Counted from the first letter of the stretch, positions 17,175-25,722 are shown. The stretch: 64,000 nucleotides of DNA from CAWCWK01 sp963842125 (GCA_963842125.1 CAWJFE010000003.1:1-64000); one strand, 5' to 3'. Notes: a model not told the origin generated them from the letters alone. A program made the numbers and translations.

Positions 17175-18746
17175 GTGGATGCGGCGATCAGCAAGAGCTT
17201 GGGCGATGTCTTCGCGCTGCTGGCGACGGACAGCGATGCCATGCGCGCGGCCGAGGACGTGCTTCGCTCGTCCAAGCTGCTGCGCAACGGGACGTGGCAG
17301 AACCTGCGCTGGATCGAATTCGCCGCCGACGGGCAGTTCATCCGGGCCGGCGACACCGATGTCGCGCTCGGCCAGACGCACCTTCTCTCCGACGAGGAGG
17401 GCGATGCGGCCGTCAGGGCGCTGAGGGCGCTGCACGCGAACCGCGGCATGCATCCGGGCGAGCTTTTGCGCGTGGGAGAGCCGGCCGAGATCGCCTGGGC
17501 CCTGCCCTATGACGCATCGAGCGCGACCTCGGTCGAGCCGATGGGCCTGCGCGTCCTGATCTTCTCGCGCGGCCTCTTCGAGGCCGTCATCACGGCCCTC
17601 AATCCACAGGTGAAGCTGACCAACAAGGAGATCGCGGTCCTCTTCCAGGTCGTCGGCGGCCTTTCCTTGCGCGAGGCGAGCGAGGAGGACGGGGTCTCCT
17701 TCGAGACCAAGCGCGCGCAGATGAAGAGCCTTTGCGAGAAGATGGGCTGCGCCGGCCAGCTCGAGATCGTGCGCCAGACGCTCGGCCAGCTCGTCTATCT
17801 GCTGCATCTCTCCGACCGCGAGGTCTCGCACGGCGCGATCGCGGAGACCTTCATCCGCCAGTTCCTCACCCCGGACGTCCAGCTCAGCCTCACCCGGGTG
17901 CCGAGCGGGCGCATCCTGCGGGTGCTGGAGTTCGGGCCCAAGGACGGGCGCCCGCTTCTCCATTTCCACGGCATGATGCTGCCCATCCCGCTCATCGCCC
18001 TGGAGCCGCATCTCACCGAACACGGCATCCGCCTCGTCGTGCCCCTTCGCGAGGGCTTTCTCGACGAGACCTCGGTGCGATCGGCCCTCGATACCGAGGC
18101 GCTGATCGGGGATTCGCTGACCGGGTTCGCCGAGTTCATCGAGGCGCGGGGGATGGGACCGGTGACCATTCTCGGCCTCTCCTTCGGCTCGATCCTGGCG
18201 GTGCGCTTCGCGCGGCTCTACCCGCATCTCGTACGGCGCCTCGTTCTGGGCTCGGTCAACCTCTCCATGACGGTCGCCAATGCCGACGCGCGGCGCCAGC
18301 AATTCTTCAAGGGCATCGCCTCGCTCACCAAGGCGCCCGACATCGTCGTCCTCGCGGCCACCAAATATCGCGACCTCTACGGCCGCCCCGCCATCGGCCG
18401 CACCATCCTGCAGCGCATCTTCGGCGAGAATGCCGGCGATCGGCGCGTGCTGGAGACGATGCCCGACGAGGCCGGCGTCTACGCGATGTTCGCCGACTAC
18501 TATCGCAACTCCGTCCCCGGCATCGTCGCGGACTTCACCCATGTCATGGGCTCCTGGAGCCGAGACATTCTCGACGTGACGGCGCCGATCACCTTCCTGC
18601 ACGGCACCGAGGACCCGATCACCGGGCCGCAGCAACTCGACATGCACCGCTATTCCGGCGATGTGCATCTGGTCGAGGGGGCGGGCCACTTCCTGACTGC
18701 CTCGCATCCGGAGATCTGCTGGCCCGCCATCGCGCGGCATCTGTGA
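17175..18746 (+). CDS. LuxR-type HTH / alpha-beta hydrolase fusion protein
   Basis: A 523-residue protein from GTG 17175 (GAGGGGCG upstream). Residues about 1-140 are an unassigned N-terminal domain. Residues about 150-205 form a LuxR/GerE-like helix-turn-helix (LTNKEIAVLFQVVGGLSLRE, then VSFETKRAQMKSLCEKMG). Residues about 240-520 are an alpha/beta hydrolase with oxyanion HFHGMML, nucleophile elbow GLSFGS (Ser near 335), acid HGTEDP (Asp near 479) and catalytic GAGHF (His near 505). A regulator fused to a hydrolase suggests that it senses, and perhaps hydrolyses, its own signal; this is inference. It is transcribed divergently from the RTX gene, which it may control. Confidence 0.75.
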   Translation: MDAAISKSLGDVFALLATDSDAMRAAEDVLRSSKLLRNGTWQNLRWIEFAADGQFIRAGDTDVALGQTHLLSDEEGDAAVRALRALHANRGMHPGELLRVGEPAEIAWALPYDASSATSVEPMGLRVLIFSRGLFEAVITALNPQVKLTNKEIAVLFQVVGGLSLREASEEDGVSFETKRAQMKSLCEKMGCAGQLEIVRQTLGQLVYLLHLSDREVSHGAIAETFIRQFLTPDVQLSLTRVPSGRILRVLEFGPKDGRPLLHFHGMMLPIPLIALEPHLTEHGIRLVVPLREGFLDETSVRSALDTEALIGDSLTGFAEFIEARGMGPVTILGLSFGSILAVRFARLYPHLVRRLVLGSVNLSMTVANADARRQQFFKGIASLTKAPDIVVLAATKYRDLYGRPAIGRTILQRIFGENAGDRRVLETMPDEAGVYAMFADYYRNSVPGIVADFTHVMGSWSRDILDVTAPITFLHGTEDPITGPQQLDMHRYSGDVHLVEGAGHFLTASHPEICWPAIARHL

Positions 18747-18839
18747 TCCGCCCATGACCAGAGCGAGGCCGGATCCGGCTGCGTGATCGAGATCGCCATC
18801 CCCCTCATGCCGGGGCGACCATCCCCGTTCGTCGCGGGG

Positions 18840-19110
18840 GTCGGCGGGCGGCGCGGCCGGTGGTCGGCGGAGGTGCGGCAGCGACCGCCCGAGCCGATCG
18901 AGCGTCCACACGACGAGCGTGTCGCCGGAGGGAAGCTTGGTGAGACAAGGCTTTCAGCCCCGGCCGATCGTCCTTGGCGGCCGAGGCCCGGTCGACATGG
19001 AGGTGCCGCTCGTGGACGCCGGCAGCGATGCGGGGGTCGCGCTTCAGATCGGCCGATTGGCGATCATCGGGGGGCGAGACCCGCATGTAGCCGATTAGCC
19101 TGTCCACCGG
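18840..19110 (-). pseudogene. Serine recombinase N-terminal remnant
   Basis: The minus strand reads LIGYMRVSPPDDRQSADLKR with the catalytic-serine motif, then HLHVDRASAAKDDRPGLKAL. A frame change then gives VVWTLDRLGRSLPHL, and homology fades. This is the catalytic domain of a resolvase/invertase with at least one frameshift and no C-terminal DNA-binding part. It lies next to VapC (19161-19550). Confidence 0.75.
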
Positions 19111-19160
19111 TGCGGCGGACCTGTCGACGTCATACCCGCACGACGTCACGCAGGCGTTCC

Positions 19161-19550
19161 CTATCGGACCAGCACGACCTCGACGCCCACATCGTCCGCA
19201 ATGTCCGCCCAGTCCCGATCGCCGGTTACGGCGGGAAGGCCGAGCCGCTTGGCGAGCGCGAGGCACGACCGATCGCCGAGGCTCAGCCCCTTCGGTTTCG
19301 TCGCGACGCGCATGAGCCCACCCTCGATCGCGTCGGTCTCTTCGCACGGTTCAACCGTCAGGCGCAGCTTCTCGATCAGCCGCCTGGCCTGATAGGGCGT
19401 TGCCCCCTTCTCGGTCGCCTTGGCGACGATCTCGTGCAGGTTCACCGTGGAGATCGCGGCGTCCCGGAGCCACTTGCGCGCTTCGGCCGCCCCGTCCTCG
19501 TTCTGCAAGTCGATGAAGACGGCCGAGGTGTCGATCACGCAGGAGGGCAC
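19161..19550 (-). CDS. vapC: VapC-type PIN-domain toxin
   Basis: A 129-residue PIN-domain ribonuclease with the expected acidic residues: VIDTSAVF (Asp), NLHEIVAK (Glu), LSLGDRSCLALA (Asp) and VTGDRDWADI (Asp). In this family these coordinate metal and cleave tRNA or other RNA. The start GTG 19550 shares a base with the TAG stop of the antitoxin gene, so translation is coupled. Together with 19550-19795 it makes an apparently complete type II toxin-antitoxin pair. Confidence 0.9.
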   Translation of the reverse strand: MPSCVIDTSAVFIDLQNEDGAAEARKWLRDAAISTVNLHEIVAKATEKGATPYQARRLIEKLRLTVEPCEETDAIEGGLMRVATKPKGLSLGDRSCLALAKRLGLPAVTGDRDWADIADDVGVEVVLVR

Positions 19551-19795
19551 TACTCGCTCTCCTTGGCGCATTCGGCGCGCCGGTCCTCGATCACCTCGTC
19601 GGCCACGCTTGTATCATCGGACAGAAACGAACGAAACAGAGCACCGGCCTCGTCGAGGGCCCGGTCGGGCATCGAGAGCACGATGGCATCGCCATCCATT
19701 TCGGCAATCAACTGACCGCCTTTCTCAATGCCAAGCTGGCGGCGCAGCGAGACCGGTAGCACGAGTCGACCATTTGGCAGAACGTTGACCTTCAT
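19550..19795 (-). CDS. vapB: VapB-type antitoxin (AbrB/MazE fold)
   Basis: About 81 residues. The N-terminal swapped-hairpin DNA-binding domain (MKVNVLPNGRLVLPVSLRRQ) is followed by an acidic toxin-binding tail (DDTSVADEVIEDRRAECAKE). ATG 19795 is preferred over a GTG at 19816 because it begins the conserved domain and has GGAG upstream. The antitoxin neutralises VapC and normally represses its own promoter. Confidence 0.88.
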   Translation of the reverse strand: MKVNVLPNGRLVLPVSLRRQLGIEKGGQLIAEMDGDAIVLSMPDRALDEAGALFRSFLSDDTSVADEVIEDRRAECAKESE

Positions 19796-19982
19796 AGTCG
19801 CGCATACTCCGTTCACCGTTCAGGCTGCCTACCCGCGTTGTTATCAGACCGGCACAAAGTGACCAATACCCTTCTAATGACTATACCGTCACTCGAGCCA
19901 CTATTGTAGCGAGCCGACCGGATTTCGGCTGTCCAGCATACGCTCGTTTGGTGGCCATGGTCGCACGAGCTGCCGCGTCGGC

Positions 19983-20033
19983 TTGTTGGACGAGTTATCG
20001 GACATCTTGATTGTTGGACGGATTTGCGGACAT
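19983..20033. promoter_or_regulatory. Direct repeats resembling a resolvase binding site
   Basis: Two 23-bp copies, TTGTTGGACG...GGACAT at 19983-20005 and 20011-20033, lie 28 bp apart and 50 bp ahead of the recombinase start. Each has GGAC/GGACAT arms like res half-sites. They are a candidate recombination and autoregulatory site for 20083-20661. Confidence 0.45.
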
Positions 20034-20082
20034 ATGGGCCCCTCCGGCCGTCCATGACGGCTCTCCAGCCCCATGGTCGCCC

Positions 20083-20661
20083 ATGTCCCTGATCGGCTAT
20101 GCCCGCGTGTCTACCTCCGAGCAGGATCTTACCCTGCAGCTCGATGCCCTTCGCGCCGCAGGGGTCGATCGCGTGTTCGAGGATCGGGGGATCTCCGGAG
20201 CGAAGACCGACCGGCCCGGACTGAACGATGCTCTCGCCTTCCTCAGGGAGGGCGACACGCTCGTCGTGTGGAAGATGGACCGTCTCGGTCGTTCGATGAC
20301 CCACCTACTCGCCACCGTCGCCGACCTTGAGAGGCGCGACGTGGGATTTCGCTCTCTGACCGAGGCGATCGACACGACCACACCGACCGGTCGGCTCGTC
20401 TTCCATATCTTCGGTGCGCTGGGCGAGTTCGAGCGCGACCTCATCAGGGAGCGGACGAGTGCGGGCCTGACGGCCGCGGCCGCCCGGGGCCGCAAGGGCG
20501 GTCGCCCAGTCGCGGTGACCGCGGAGAAGGTGGCGCGCGCCCGGCAGTTGATCGCACAGGGGCTGAACGTGCGGGAGGCCGCAGCCCGAGTGAAAGTCGG
20601 GAAGTCGGCACTCTACGCTGCGCTCAAGGACCGGACACCGAACATCGCTACGGACACATAG
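20083..20661 (+). CDS. Serine recombinase (resolvase/DNA-invertase)
   Basis: A 192-residue protein starting MSLIGYARVSTSEQDLTLQL with the catalytic serine in ARVST. Then come FEDRGISGAKTDRPGL, VVWKMDRLGRSMTHLL, EFERDLIRERTSAGL, the linker GRKGGRPV and a C-terminal helix-turn-helix (NVREAAARVKVGKSALYAAL). All family motifs are intact. ATG 20083 is chosen because the frame upstream (TTG 20011) runs through the repeated binding-site region and is not conserved. No transposase accompanies it. Confidence 0.9.
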   Translation: MSLIGYARVSTSEQDLTLQLDALRAAGVDRVFEDRGISGAKTDRPGLNDALAFLREGDTLVVWKMDRLGRSMTHLLATVADLERRDVGFRSLTEAIDTTTPTGRLVFHIFGALGEFERDLIRERTSAGLTAAAARGRKGGRPVAVTAEKVARARQLIAQGLNVREAAARVKVGKSALYAALKDRTPNIATDT

Positions 20662-20965
20662 CGCCGACGGAACCCTGCCGATCGGTCCGGTGATCTTCCA
20701 TCAAGTGTGGCTGGGTCACGCCTGCCGCAGAACACCCGCTCTCCGACAGGGGAGCGGAGACGGTTCTCATTCGCCACCTTTACGAGGAGTCGTGTCGAGC
20801 CCCTGTGCTCAGTCGTACAATCCCGTTGTGGTCCCCCATATTTGATCGAAGACGTAGAAACGGGCTATCCAGACCGTCTAGGCATTGCTCCACAAATCCT
20901 TTCGAGGGTGCATTTCGGTATATTGGCACTCTGCCTTGCCGATGGACCAGAAGGAGCGACTGGCT
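20662..20965. other. Intergenic stretch before the vapB remnant
   Basis: About 300 bp with no credible gene. A weak stem (CGCTCTCC / GGGGAGCG) lies near 20738-20758 and could terminate the recombinase transcript. TATATT near 20920 could be the -10 of the old vapB promoter. Nothing else was seen. Confidence 0.35.
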
Positions 20966-21101
20966 ATGAGCGGCCTAAGGGTGCAAGTCGATCGGGCCGG
21001 ACGAATGGTACTCCCTGCCGAAGCGCGGCGTTCTTAGGGGGTGAATGGGCCGGCGCATCTCGTCGTCGAGGCGGATGAGGACGGTGCGCACCTCTCATCC
21101 G
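20966..21101 (+). pseudogene. vapB antitoxin, 5' remnant
   Basis: Behind AAGGAG, ATG 20966 opens MSGLRVQVDRAGRMVLPAEA, the AbrB-type DNA-binding start of a VapB antitoxin. A frameshift near 21032 is followed by PAHLVVEADEDGAHL in another frame. Homology then stops at the edge of an AT-rich segment. The 3' part of the same gene type appears about 500 bp later, just before vapC. Confidence 0.7.
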
Positions 21102-21314
21102 TGTGTTAGGCACTCGCCACGCTATAGTGAGCGTGTATCTGTTTTCGCACGATCGATTTGTGTAAAGTCATATTCACTAGCTCGGCGTCGAACAAATTCT
21201 TCAAAAGCAGGATGGTACTAATTGCATCGGCGATCGCCTAGAACAAAGATTCATACACTAAATATGATAATGCTTCTATATTTGTAATTACAACTTAATG
21301 ACACGGAGAGCAGT

Positions 21315-21533
21315 ATGGCTACATTTGCTTTAATAGCAATAGCCATATGTGGATTGGGAACGGCGGTGCTAATAGTTGTAAACCAAATTCGGGACATTCG
21401 TCCTAGCGAAACCGCTCAGATGTTGTTCAATAAGAGAAGAAGAAATCGGCGAGACGGCATTGTAATCTTTCTTATAAACTGCCTTGTTGTATTGTTTTTC
21501 TTTATCTCATTTTTTGTTTATGTTGGAAAATAG
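21315..21533 (+). CDS. Small two-helix membrane protein in an AT-rich islet
   Basis: A 72-residue protein with a good ribosome-binding site (CGGAGAG, five bases before ATG 21315). Helix 1 is FALIAIAICGLGTAVLIVV, a basic loop NKRRRNRRD follows, and helix 2 is IVIFLINCLVVLFFFISFF. Base composition is markedly AT-rich compared with everything around it, and the segment interrupts a vapB gene, so it was acquired separately. No family is recognised. Confidence 0.55.
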   Translation: MATFALIAIAICGLGTAVLIVVNQIRDIRPSETAQMLFNKRRRNRRDGIVIFLINCLVVLFFFISFFVYVGK

Positions 21534-21619
21534 CGTAAAACGGAAAGGTGTCTGCTGAAATGGGAACTGTAGACGAATATTTGCGTAATGCAGCCGCTCT
21601 ACGCGCGCGTACGTACGCT

Positions 21620-21694
21620 CGCGTTAGGCACGTCCGATAGCAGCGCCGTCGATGAGCTGCTCGACGAACGCCGGCAGGAAATCGAGAACGACGC
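21620..21694 (+). pseudogene. vapB antitoxin, 3' remnant
   Basis: One frame reads SDSSAVDELLDERRQEIEND, the typical toxin-binding tail of a VapB antitoxin, ending at the vapC start (21695). It matches the missing end of the 5' remnant at 20966-21101. The intervening AT-rich islet separates the two halves. Confidence 0.65.
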
Positions 21695-22090
21695 GTGCCC
21701 GCGTCCTGCGACGTCGATGCCTCGGCTGTCCTAGCCCATCTCTTTCGGCAAGACGGTAGCGACATCGCCTTGGACTGGATTGCAGGACGGCCTGCGATCT
21801 CGATCGTCAACGTGTACGAGGTTGTCTCGCGGCTGGCGGAGAGAGGCCAGGACGAGGCGGGCATCAGAGCCGATCTGTCCGACCTGGCTCTCGATGTTCA
21901 CGACGTCTCGCTCGACCTCGCACTGGCCGCCGGCATGATGCGGTCGCCTACCAAGCGCAAGGGTCTGAGCCAGGGCGATCGAAGCTGCCTCGCTCTCGCG
22001 CGCCAGTTGGACCGACCCGCCGTCACCGCTGACAGGGCTTGGGCGGCGGTCGCGGACGACATTGGTGCGACGGTTGAGCTGATCCGGTAG
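21695..22090 (+). CDS. vapC: VapC-type PIN-domain toxin without intact antitoxin
   Basis: A 131-residue PIN-domain protein starting GTG 21695: CDVDASAVLAHL (Asp), NVYEVVSRLAE (Glu), LSQGDRSCLALARQL (Asp) and VTADRAWAAV (Asp). All catalytic acids are present. Its own antitoxin is split, so either the toxin is silent, another VapB in the cell protects against it, or the damage came after it lost expression. It faces the GntR regulator gene convergently. Confidence 0.88.
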   Translation: MPASCDVDASAVLAHLFRQDGSDIALDWIAGRPAISIVNVYEVVSRLAERGQDEAGIRADLSDLALDVHDVSLDLALAAGMMRSPTKRKGLSQGDRSCLALARQLDRPAVTADRAWAAVADDIGATVELIR

Positions 22091-22165
22091 GCGAGCGGCA
22101 CACGCATCTTGGATACGGGCGCGATCGCGCCCATCGGCTTCGAGAGCCTGTGAACCGGACGGGCC

Positions 22166-22999
22166 TCAAGCCGGGCGCGGAGGCCCGGCGTCGTCGGCGA
22201 GGTGCTGGCGAAGGTCCTGCTCGTAGAGCCGGCGCGAGGGCTGGATGTGGAGCTCGCACAGGTCCGCCAGTCGCTGCCGGTCGCCACCCCGGGCCGCCTC
22301 GACCATTTCGCGATGCTCGCGCGCCGCCTGCGCCAGGAGGCCCGGGTCGGCGATGCGGTAGGACCGGATCGGATGGCTCGCGGCGGCGAGCTGACGGATC
22401 GTGCCGGACAGGAAGCGGTTGCCGCACTGGTCGAACAATCGGTCGTGGAACGCGTCGTTGCACAGGATGACCTCGACGAGATCGCCCTTGCCCATGGCCG
22501 CCTCGTGCCGGGCGGCGAGCGCGGTGAGCGCCGAAAGCGTCTCGGTCGCGAAGGGCAGCGCCATGCGCTCCACCGCGAGCCGGTGCAGGTCGGCGCGCAT
22601 GGCGTAGAGCTCCTCGACCTCGTCGGGACCGTATTCGCGAACCATGGCCCCCTTGTTGCGCTGTCGCACGACGAGGCCCGCACGCTCCAGCCGCCCGAAC
22701 GCGGTACGCACGACGTGGCGCTTGGCCTCGAAGCGCGCCATGAACGCGTCCTCGGTCAGCCGCTCGCCGGGCTTGAGCCGGCCGAGGACGATGTCGAGCT
22801 CGATCTCCTCGTGCACCACGCGCTCGCGGCGCGCCGGTGCGGGGCCGTCGCCGGGGAGGCTGTGCGAAGGCAGGCTCGACGAAGGGAGACTTGGCGAAGG
22901 CAGACTTGGCGAAGGCAGACTTGGCGAAGGGAGACTTGCCGAAGGGAGGCTCGGCCGCGTGTCCGTGAACGCCTCGCCCCGCGCTGATCCGTCGGTCAT
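22166..22999 (-). CDS. GntR-family (FadR/FCD subfamily) transcriptional regulator
   Basis: About 277 residues. After an unusual N-terminal tail of six 15-bp repeats coding SLPSP-like units (22866-22955) comes a winged helix (EIELDIVLGRLKPGERLTED, VVRTAFGRLERAGLV). An FCD ligand/metal-binding domain follows (YAMRADLHRLAVERMAL, LCNDAFHDRLF, AAREHREMVEAARGGD). ATG 22999 is chosen for the GGAAGG eight bases upstream. It is divergent from the sugar-acid operon beginning at 23329 and most likely represses it through the palindrome at 23217-23230. Confidence 0.87.
   Translation of the reverse strand: MTDGSARGEAFTDTRPSLPSASLPSPSLPSPSLPSPSLPSSSLPSHSLPGDGPAPARRERVVHEEIELDIVLGRLKPGERLTEDAFMARFEAKRHVVRTAFGRLERAGLVVRQRNKGAMVREYGPDEVEELYAMRADLHRLAVERMALPFATETLSALTALAARHEAAMGKGDLVEVILCNDAFHDRLFDQCGNRFLSGTIRQLAAASHPIRSYRIADPGLLAQAAREHREMVEAARGGDRQRLADLCELHIQPSRRLYEQDLRQHLADDAGPPRPA
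22866..22955. repeat. Six in-frame 15-bp tandem repeats in the GntR gene
   Basis: Units of the form GAAGGNAGACTTGGC repeat six times with minor changes. They encode a Ser-Leu-Pro-Ser-Pro low-complexity tail before the winged helix. Because the unit is a multiple of three, copy-number change would alter tail length without frameshift. Confidence 0.85.
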
Positions 23000-23216
23000 G
23001 TTCGCACCTTCCCACGGCATTCACTCGCGCCTTCCCATAGCTTCGCCGGCCGCCCCGGCGGCACCGTCGTCCGAGCATGCCCCATCGGGCAGCGCCAAGA
23101 AAGCCTTCACGGGCGTCGGGAGGGGGGTGAGGAGACGTGAGGCGGCGGGCCGGCGATCGAGGGTTCTCGCACGGGCGCCAGGGCGCGCGGCGGGTAAGGA
23201 TCGCCCATCCACACAG

Positions 23217-23230
23217 ATTATCAATAATCC
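23217..23230 (+). promoter_or_regulatory. Candidate GntR operator
   Basis: GATTATCAATAATC is a palindrome with perfect six-base arms around a CA centre, about 100 bp upstream of the solute-binding-protein start in the divergent region. It is AT-rich in a GC-rich setting. TTGACG follows at 23234 and could be a -35 box. This fits regulation of both genes by the divergent GntR protein. Confidence 0.55.
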
Positions 23231-23328
23231 TATTGACGACGGACCGCGATGGCTGCTCTGTTGGCGCCCAAGGTTCCCACCCAACGCGGACCGGACAGAG
23301 GCAACGTGACTGGAAGGACGTAGGTATC

Positions 23329-24594
23329 ATGAGGGCAGCTCTTCTTTGCGCCACGGCGCTCGCCACCGGCCTGTTCGCGGGAGGCTCCACGGCCTCGGCG
23401 CAGGACCTCACGCTCTGGTCCCACTGGGCGGACCAGCAGGCCAAGGTCGATTTCGTCGAGGGGGCCGCGCGCGCCTTCGAGGCGGCCAATCCCGGCGTCA
23501 CGATCACCATCAGCTGGTATCAGAAGGAGCCGCTCTACGCGGCCCTCAAGACGGCCCTGACGGCCGGCCAGGCCCCCGACATCTTCTATGCCGAGACCGA
23601 CCAGACGGAATACATGGCCAACGGGCTGGTGCTCGATCTCAAGGACCGGCTGAACTGGGATGCGATCGAGCCCTGGGCCACCGAGGTCTGGGGCTATGAG
23701 GACGGCGTCTACGGCTTCCCGCTGGAGGCCTGGACGGTGGAGACCTACGTCAACACCGACAGGCTGGCCGACATGGGCATCGACATGCCGGTCGCCGGGC
23801 TCGAGGGCCAGGCCTTCGTCGACGCCGTCGCCAAGATCGCCGAGAGCGGCACGACGCCGATGGCGCAGGGCGTCGCCGACCGGCCCTATCCGGGCGCGTT
23901 CCTGACGACCGAGATCCTCGTCAAGAAGCTCGGCACCGAGGACTATGCCCGCCTCCTCAAGGGCGACGGCGTGACCTGGGACGATCCGCGCGTGCGCGAG
24001 GCGCTCGACTATGCCAAGTCGATCATCGACGCGGGCGCCTTCCCGGCGTCCATCTCGTCGATCAAGCTCGGCGAGGCGCATCGCTACTTCCACACCCAGC
24101 CCGGCGCCGCGATGTTCCAGATGGGCTCGTTCTATCCCTCGCGCGCCTTCGCCTCGCCCGACGAGGGCGGCCAGCCGGCCGACTTCCCGCTCGGCATCGT
24201 CAACGGCCCCATCCCGCCCGGCGCCGTCTGCCCGGCCTGCAAGACGATCGCGGTCGGCGGCTCCTTCGTGGTCAACGCGGACACCGAGCATCCCGACCTC
24301 GCGGTAGCCTTCCTCAACTCCATGGCGACGCCCGAGATGGGCAATGCCTGGCTGGAGGCCAATCTCGTCCAGACCGGCATCAAGGCCGATCCCTCCTCGA
24401 TCACGGGCGAAAAGGCGGCCTATTTCCAGATGCTGGCGGCGGCCAACGAGGGCGCGTCCTACACGTTCGGCATTCCGGTTCAGCAGATGCAGGGCGAACC
24501 GCGCGAGACCTTCACCCAGGTCGTCAACCAGGCCTTCCCGGCCGGTCTCGTCGGCGTCGACGAGGTCATCGAGATGATGGGCGCCTCCTACTAG
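23329..24594 (+). CDS. ABC transporter periplasmic solute-binding protein (sugar type)
   Basis: About 421 residues with a Sec signal peptide (MRAALLCATALATGLFAGGS, cleavage after ASA). The mature protein begins QDLTLWSHWADQQAKVDFVE, a family 1 sugar-binding fold with later PDIFYAETDQTEYMANG. ATG 23329 follows GGAAGGA and TAGGT. The CPAC pair (residues about 301-304) may form a disulfide. It is the first gene of an operon with two permeases, an ATPase and four catabolic enzymes, so its ligand should be the substrate of that pathway, probably an acidic sugar or lactone. Confidence 0.9.
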   Translation: MRAALLCATALATGLFAGGSTASAQDLTLWSHWADQQAKVDFVEGAARAFEAANPGVTITISWYQKEPLYAALKTALTAGQAPDIFYAETDQTEYMANGLVLDLKDRLNWDAIEPWATEVWGYEDGVYGFPLEAWTVETYVNTDRLADMGIDMPVAGLEGQAFVDAVAKIAESGTTPMAQGVADRPYPGAFLTTEILVKKLGTEDYARLLKGDGVTWDDPRVREALDYAKSIIDAGAFPASISSIKLGEAHRYFHTQPGAAMFQMGSFYPSRAFASPDEGGQPADFPLGIVNGPIPPGAVCPACKTIAVGGSFVVNADTEHPDLAVAFLNSMATPEMGNAWLEANLVQTGIKADPSSITGEKAAYFQMLAAANEGASYTFGIPVQQMQGEPRETFTQVVNQAFPAGLVGVDEVIEMMGASY

Positions 24595-24666
24595 CGCCCT
24601 CTCCGTTCACGTCCGCCGACCTGAACGACAGGAAGGGGCGGCAAGAATCCAAGCGCTCTCGCAACG

Positions 24667-24691
24667 GGGTCCGGGCGCCGCGCCCGGACCC
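24667..24691. terminator. Strong stem-loop after the solute-binding protein gene
   Basis: A perfect 11-bp stem (GGGTCCGGGCG / CGCCCGGACCC) around a three-base loop lies between the binding-protein stop (24594) and the permease start (24751). It probably limits read-through or protects the 3' end of the upstream message, as in the first ABC operon (10520-10543). Confidence 0.65.
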
Positions 24692-24750
24692 TCCTTCGCT
24701 GACCTTCGCTACCGTCCCTCGCGGGGCGGCGCGCTCGAAAAGGCTTTCCC

Positions 24751-25722
24751 ATGGCCATGCCGCACGAGTTGCCGGGAGACGGGGCGGCGCCGCTCTCCGG
24801 CGTGCCCGAAACGGTGCGCGAGGCCGTGCCGGAGAAGGACCACGCCAATCCGGCCGGCGCGATCGGGATGTTCCTCTTCCCCGCCCTCCTGGTCTACGCC
24901 GCCTTCACCGCCCTGCCGGTGGCGCGCACGTTCTACAACTCGACCCATCTGGTGGTGCCGAACCGGGCGGCCGAATGGGTCGGCTTCACGCATTACGTCG
25001 ATTTGTGGACCGACCGCATCTTCTGGCGCGCGGTCTGGAACACGCTCACCTGGGCCGGCGTCGCGCCGCTGCTCGAGGTGTCGATCGCGACGCTGCTCGC
25101 GCTGGCGCTCTACGCCAAGGTGCCCTTCTCGCGCGTCTTCCGCATCGCCTGGTTCACGCCCGTGCTGATGTCCTACGTCGTCGTCGGCATCCTGTGGATG
25201 TGGATCCTCAACTTCGAATGGGGCGCGCTCAACGCGATGCTTCGCGCCGTCGGCCTCGGCGATCTCGCCCAGCCCTGGCTCGGCCATCCCGACACCGCCC
25301 TGCCGTCCCTCATCCTGGTGACGACCTGGATGTGGACCGGCTTCAACATGGTCGTCGTGCTGGCCGCGATGTCGTCGCTGCCCACCGAGGTGCTGGAGGC
25401 GGCCGAGCTCGACAATTGCGGCTGGTTCGCCAAGCTCTGGTTCGTCATCCTGCCGCTCATCCGCCCGACGCTCCTCAACCTCGTCGTGCTCAGCTTCATC
25501 GGCAAGATGAAGATCTTCGACCTGGTCTGGGTGACGACGCAGGGCAACCCGCTCTGGGCCACCGAGACGGTCTCGACCTATGTCTACAAGCGCGCCTTCC
25601 AGTGGTCGACCTTCGATCTGGGCTATCCCTCCACGATCGCGGTCGTGTGGTTCGCCATCGTCATGATCGGGGTGCTGGGGCTGACCTGGCTCTTCCGCCA
25701 GGGCGACAAGGTGGAATACTGA
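24751..25722 (+). CDS. ABC transporter permease (carbohydrate, MalF type)
   Basis: A 323-residue inner-membrane permease with a 35-residue cytoplasmic lead, then GMFLFPALLVYAAFTALPV as the first of six helices. The EAA loop is LEAAELDNCGWFAKLWFVILP. The stop TGA shares a base with the next gene's ATG (TGATG), so the two permeases are coupled. A second ATG six bases downstream is an equally possible start. Confidence 0.9.
   Translation: MAMPHELPGDGAAPLSGVPETVREAVPEKDHANPAGAIGMFLFPALLVYAAFTALPVARTFYNSTHLVVPNRAAEWVGFTHYVDLWTDRIFWRAVWNTLTWAGVAPLLEVSIATLLALALYAKVPFSRVFRIAWFTPVLMSYVVVGILWMWILNFEWGALNAMLRAVGLGDLAQPWLGHPDTALPSLILVTTWMWTGFNMVVVLAAMSSLPTEVLEAAELDNCGWFAKLWFVILPLIRPTLLNLVVLSFIGKMKIFDLVWVTTQGNPLWATETVSTYVYKRAFQWSTFDLGYPSTIAVVWFAIVMIGVLGLTWLFRQGDKVEY

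Noticed and set aside
22866..22955. CRISPR-like array
   Set aside because: The 15-bp units are directly tandem, without spacers, and lie in frame within a GntR gene.
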